Shown here: positions 60,425 through 64,000 of the stretch, piece after piece
Layout: each line of letters opens with the position of its first letter
Position numbering within the stretch: position 1 is the first letter of the stretch
Source of the DNA: Peptacetobacter hiranonis
Lineage (GTDB): Bacteria; Bacillota; Clostridia; Peptostreptococcales; Peptostreptococcaceae
Length of the DNA stretch: 64,000 bases
Assembly (NCBI RefSeq): GCF_008151785.1
Contig: NZ_CP036523.1
Span: 2,096,019-2,160,018 of the forward strand
Direction: 5' to 3'
Made by a program: the position numbers and the translations under genes
The notes under the pieces: generated by a model
The model's input: only the letters and a program-made list of their open reading frames with translations
What the model was told of the DNA's origin: nothing
Databases searched by the model: none

Positions 60425-62229
60425 GACAAGCGACCTCCTGTACCATCTATTATTTTAATATCTTTCTCTTTAATATCTTTTTCCTCTATATCCTTATCTT
60501 CAATACTATTGTCATCTATTCCAAAATCGGAGAATATATCTGATTCATTAAACTCTGAAATACTATCAAATACATCAAGTAATCTTTCCATTTCCTCTAC
60601 AATAGCTCTCTTTTTCTGTATATTATTTACACAATCTTTGTACATAATTTCAAGAGATTCCATTCTTTCTTGAAGCATACGTTTCAATTCTGGAGATAAT
60701 TCTTTATATATTCTCCTTGCTCTTTCAATACATGCTTCATACTCTGGATTGCTATTTAATTTTATAGATATCTCCTTGATAGCATTTAACTGGTTACCCT
60801 CTTTTATAGACTCTAGTTTTTTATCATCACCTATTATAAATACACTTTTTTCACCTGTTGATATTATTTCTACTTCTACATATAGCATACTATTTATATC
60901 GTATGAATATGTTATATTGAACTGCTCATTTTCTTTATAATTTCTAGGTATTTTTACCTTTGTATGCCCAAGAAGAATATTGTCATTTTCGTACATTTCT
61001 TCTCCTTGATAAACAGATATACTTATATTATTTTGACCTCTTCTATATGCTTGAAGAGTTACAGTTCTACTTGAAGGTAACACTGTATTTTTAGGTATTA
61101 TAACTTTTGCTAAAGGTTTACTTGAATCAGATTCATTTACAATAGGTGTACTAAGTGAAAATGGACAAATATCTGTAACGACTAAATCTTTTACTTCACT
61201 GCATCTTTGTTTTATTCCTAGATATTTTCCAAGTCCCATAGCAACCATATAGTCTATATCTTCAGCTGACTCAACTGGTATTTTCAATAATTTTTCTAAA
61301 TAATCTCTAACTATAGGCATATAGCTAGATCCACCTACCATTATCATTCTATCTATATCAGAAGGGACAAATCCACTGTCTTTTACAGCCCTTCTTATAA
61401 CCTCTCTTATCTCATCTAAAATAGGTTTAGATATTAGAGATAGTATTTCATTTGTAATTTTCACTGAATATAATTTTCCTCTTATAGATAGGCTCATTGT
61501 TGCTTCTTCATTATCTTGTAATGCTATTTTCACTCTTTCTGCTGCTAAGAATAAACTTTCTTTTTCTGCTCTTAAAAGAGAATTGTAGTCAATTTTATTT
61601 TGTTGACAAAAATGCATTGCAATTGCTTTATCAAAATCAATTCCACCTAATTGATTATTTCCAGCTATCGAGCATATACTGACTACATTTTCAAAACAAT
61701 CTACAACAGAAACATCTAGAGTTCCTCCTCCAAAGTCAAATACTACAAATGTTTCAAATTCTTCTTCGTGGCAGGCAATAGCTGCTGCAGATGGCTCATT
61801 TATTAACCTATCAACCTTTACTCCTATAATTTCTCCTGCTAGTTTTGTAGCCCTTCTCTGCTTTGCATTGAAATACGCAGGTACACTTATAACAACTTCT
61901 TCTACTTTTTCATTTAGATATTTTTCTGCATCATTTATCAGTTGTTTCAGTACTAATGCAGATAATTCCTGTGGAAGATATTTATTTTTACCAAGCTTTA
62001 TTGTTTTGTTAGTACCCATATCTCTTTTAAAAAGAGACGTTGTATTTTCTGGATTTGTAACTAGCTTTTGTTTAGCTATTTTTCCGACTATAAGTTCTTT
62101 GTTTTCTATTGTAACTACACTTGGAGTTAGATATTCGCCAAATGAATTAGGTATCATCTCTACTTCTCCATTTCTAAAAACAACAGCTATACTATTTGTA
62201 GTACCTAAATCTATACCTATCACAGCCAT
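60421..62229 (-). CDS. Hsp70 family chaperone, second DnaK-like protein
   Basis: 602 residues. Nucleotide-binding domain with IGIDLGTTNSIAVVF (4-18), FDFGGGTLDVSVVD, MVGGSSYMPIVRDYLEKLL; a short beta substrate domain (SVYQGEEMYENDNILLG) and a C-terminal helical part ending in charged repeats (KDIEEKDIKEKDIK). The lid is shorter than DnaK's and there is no EEVD-like end. No grpE or hrcA is near, so it is not the housekeeping dnaK. Paired with the J protein. Glutamine codons are mostly CAA, unlike nearly all neighbours. Confidence 0.88.
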   Translation of the reverse strand: MAVIGIDLGTTNSIAVVFRNGEVEMIPNSFGEYLTPSVVTIENKELIVGKIAKQKLVTNPENTTSLFKRDMGTNKTIKLGKNKYLPQELSALVLKQLINDAEKYLNEKVEEVVISVPAYFNAKQRRATKLAGEIIGVKVDRLINEPSAAAIACHEEEFETFVVFDFGGGTLDVSVVDCFENVVSICSIAGNNQLGGIDFDKAIAMHFCQQNKIDYNSLLRAEKESLFLAAERVKIALQDNEEATMSLSIRGKLYSVKITNEILSLISKPILDEIREVIRRAVKDSGFVPSDIDRMIMVGGSSYMPIVRDYLEKLLKIPVESAEDIDYMVAMGLGKYLGIKQRCSEVKDLVVTDICPFSLSTPIVNESDSSKPLAKVIIPKNTVLPSSRTVTLQAYRRGQNNISISVYQGEEMYENDNILLGHTKVKIPRNYKENEQFNITYSYDINSMLYVEVEIISTGEKSVFIIGDDKKLESIKEGNQLNAIKEISIKLNSNPEYEACIERARRIYKELSPELKRMLQERMESLEIMYKDCVNNIQKKRAIVEEMERLLDVFDSISEFNESDIFSDFGIDDNSIEDKDIEEKDIKEKDIKIIDGTGGRLS

Positions 62230-62268
62230 AATATCAACGCTCCTTTTCTTAAAATTTGATTTTATATT

Positions 62269-62820
62269 TTAAATTCTACCAGTTATCAAAACTTTTAACC
62301 CCATTATTAAAAATATCAATCCAAGTATAAATCCAGTATATATGTATATTGATGGCTTTCTATTGTATCTCATTTGACTTGGATCATTTGGGTTTATATA
62401 AACAGTATGAATTTCACTATCTTGATATAATTTCATAGCTCCTTCATACATAGAATTATCTGATTTTATCTTGTATTTTCTACCATTGTAATTAAAGCTC
62501 ATTATAGGAAAATAAATACTACTTCTTCCTGTTTTCTCTATAAATCCTTCTAGTTTTGCATCAACTGTTTGATTACATTTCAATATAATTTTTATCTCCT
62601 CTACACCTGCATATACCATAAATCCACCAAAAGTTATTCCAATAAGTGCAAAACTCGCCCTTCCAGAACTATCTAGTCCAGTTGCAAGAAATACTATTCC
62701 AAATACCGTAATAGCAACTCCAACTTTCCTAGAGTCCTTTTCACTTTTGCTATATTTACTACTAGACATAGCTATTATAAAAATTCCTAGTCCAATGATA
62801 AGTAATCCTATCTTAAGCAT
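62269..62820 (-). CDS. DUF3592 domain membrane protein
   Basis: 183 residues. Membrane helices at the N-terminus (KIGLLIIGLGIFIIAM and two more to ~75) and C-terminus (YTGFILGLIFLIMGLKVL); between them a DUF3592-type beta domain (PIMSFNYNGRKYKIKSD, VYINPNDPSQMRY). Function unknown. 39 bp before hsp70 on the same strand, same CAA bias, so part of the same unit. GGAGGAATTGGT precedes the ATG. Confidence 0.75.
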   Translation of the reverse strand: MLKIGLLIIGLGIFIIAMSSSKYSKSEKDSRKVGVAITVFGIVFLATGLDSSGRASFALIGITFGGFMVYAGVEEIKIILKCNQTVDAKLEGFIEKTGRSSIYFPIMSFNYNGRKYKIKSDNSMYEGAMKLYQDSEIHTVYINPNDPSQMRYNRKPSIYIYTGFILGLIFLIMGLKVLITGRI

Positions 62821-62925
62821 ACCAATTCCTCCGAACTTATCTCTTTTTTTTATTATCTCATTTATTTTTATCTAGGTAAACGTTTTTTTATAATATATTT
62901 AAATATATTTAGTAATTCTATATAA

Positions 62926-62963
62926 CAAAAAAAGTACTTCTATTACTAGAAGTACTTTTTTTA
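62926..62963. terminator. Bidirectional terminator after yebC
   Basis: AAAAAAAGTACTTC ... GAAGTACTTTTTTT, near-perfect palindrome between yebC (3' end) and the DUF3592 gene. Confidence 0.85.
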
Positions 62964-62972
62964 TTTAAATTA

Positions 62973-63695
62973 TTATTCTGTTATTTCCCAGTTGTGGTAG
63001 ATATCCTGAACATCATCGTCATCTTCAAGCATATCTATTAATTTTTCCATAGCATTACGCTGACCATCTTCTGTTAATTCAGTAGTTGTCTGAGGTATCA
63101 TTTTAACGTCAGCTGATATAAATTCGTATCCAGCTTCTTTTAATGCATCTCTAACTGCTGCGAAGTCATTAGGTTCAGTTATTACTTCAAATCCATCTTC
63201 TTCAACTATGAAATCTTCTGCTCCAGCTTCTAAAGCTGCATCCATTAATTCTTCTTCGCTTACACCATCTTCAGCTGCAACTAATATCTGTCCTTTTCTA
63301 TCGAACATGAAAGATACGCATCCTGAAGTACCTAAGTTACCACCATTTTTATCGAAGTAGTATCTTATGTTACCAGCTGTTCTATTTTTGTTGTCAGTAA
63401 GTGCGTTAACTATTACTGCAACCCCACCTGGTCCATATCCTTCGTATACTATTGTTTCGTAGCTTTCAGAGTTTCCAGCACCTGTACCTTTTGCTATAGC
63501 TCTATCTATATTATCATTAGGCATGTTGTCAGCTTTAGCTTTTTCTATAGCTGTTTTTAAAGCTGCATTATATTCTGGATCTCCTCCACCATCTTTAGCA
63601 GCAACTGCTATTGCTCTAGCATGTTTTGTAAATACTTTTGCTCTCTGAGCATCCTGTTTTCCTTTTCTATTTATTATGTTTCCTATACGTCCCAT
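62973..63695 (-). CDS. yebC: YebC/PmpR family protein
   Basis: 240 residues, full length. [20 protein letters not shown] at the N-terminus and [18 protein letters not shown] are family signatures; the C-terminal part includes [15 protein letters not shown]. Once called a transcriptional regulator; recent work links YebC homologues and mitochondrial TACO1 to translation of proline-rich tracts. AAGGAGTGG precedes the ATG. Confidence 0.93.
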   Translation of the reverse strand: MGRIGNIINRKGKQDAQRAKVFTKHARAIAVAAKDGGGDPEYNAALKTAIEKAKADNMPNDNIDRAIAKGTGAGNSESYETIVYEGYGPGGVAVIVNALTDNKNRTAGNIRYYFDKNGGNLGTSGCVSFMFDRKGQILVAAEDGVSEEELMDAALEAGAEDFIVEEDGFEVITEPNDFAAVRDALKEAGYEFISADVKMIPQTTTELTEDGQRNAMEKLIDMLEDDDDVQDIYHNWEITE

Positions 63696-63758
63696 AATTC
63701 CACTCCTTCTGTTATTTACTCACCTTAAAATTCTATCATAAATTTTTGCAATAGTAAA

Positions 63759-64000
63759 TTAGAATTTAGGTGGTTTTGCAGCAGTATGTCTTTTGTGTTC
63801 ACTATTTCTGTGTAATCTGTCTATTATTTCAAGATGTTCTGCTGGAACTTCATCTCTTCTGCCTTCTAAAACAGCATCTATATATTTATATGTAGTTCCC
63901 ATTTCGTTTTCGTCAGTCTGCCCTTCCCATAGTCCAGCTGATGGAGCTTTATTTATTAGATCTTCGTGTATTCCTAATTCTTTAGCCCATTCAAATACTT
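63759..64000 (-). CDS. nadE: NAD+ synthetase, 3' end (partial)
   Basis: The last ~80 residues of a minus-strand gene that continues past the right edge. Translation gives APSAGLWEGQTDENEMGTTY, typical of the substrate-binding end of NH3-dependent NAD synthetase, ending HTAAKPPKF before TAA at 63759. Makes NAD+ from nicotinate adenine dinucleotide. The rest of the gene is not visible. Confidence 0.85.
   Translation of the reverse strand, partial: VFEWAKELGIHEDLINKAPSAGLWEGQTDENEMGTTYKYIDAVLEGRRDEVPAEHLEIIDRLHRNSEHKRHTAAKPPKF

Overview
The window is AT-rich (roughly 30% G+C by eye) DNA from a Gram-positive anaerobe of the Clostridia. The best fit is the Peptostreptococcaceae / Clostridioides side of the class. 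Pointers are a CWB2-repeat cell-wall protein, T-box and L20 leaders, rubrerythrin, a NifV-type (Re) citrate synthase next to aconitase and isocitrate dehydrogenase, and strong AGGAGG ribosome sites. Species cannot be fixed from this window. Almost every gene is on the minus strand, the same direction as the rRNA operon; only cvfB, mntP and a DEAD-box helicase are on plus.

Layout, left to right. 1-2441: a helicase-HNH nuclease gene, cut by the window edge and broken by one frameshift. 2533-7714: a complete rRNA operon (promoter, 16S, tRNA-Ala, 23S, 5S, terminator) with processing stems. 7880-10637: a cytosolic fumarate-reductase-like flavoprotein and a membrane-anchored glucosaminidase. 10792-15279: a polyamine ABC transporter (potABCD) with a cupin-XRE regulator. 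15638-18534: a YczE-type membrane protein, cytidine deaminase and the CWB2 surface protein. 18761-21568: the amino-sugar operon nagR-nagA-nagB with a recognisable NagR operator. 21704-28751: cvfB, a Nudix hydrolase, a U32 peptidase-like protein, zapA and pheT. 28779-35599: pheS behind a T-box, a TrmH methyltransferase and KtrAB potassium uptake, the infC-rpmI-rplT operon with its L20 leader and an ATT start codon, and methionine aminopeptidase.

35712-45579: mntP behind a manganese riboswitch, proC, a candidate 6S RNA, thrS behind a T-box, DUF445 and DUF6873 proteins, a macrodomain protein, a glycosyltransferase/PP2C pair and a nitroreductase. 45699-49672: a second Fe(III)/polyamine-type ABC transporter. 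49943-54095: citrate synthase, aconitase and isocitrate dehydrogenase, which together make 2-oxoglutarate. 54619-58342: a DEAD-box helicase, rubrerythrin, a universal stress protein, a HAD protein and an unknown protein. 58546-62820: a small island with Hsp70, a J-domain membrane protein, a DUF3592 protein and a membrane protein containing an in-frame TGA. 62973-64000: YebC and the 3' end of nadE.

The most unusual points are the 58546-62820 island (CAA-rich glutamine codons unlike its neighbours, a J protein with HPE instead of HPD, an in-frame TGA inside a hairpin), the helicase-HNH gene, and the long self-complementary RNA at 37548-37744. No CRISPR array, insertion sequence or prophage was seen.
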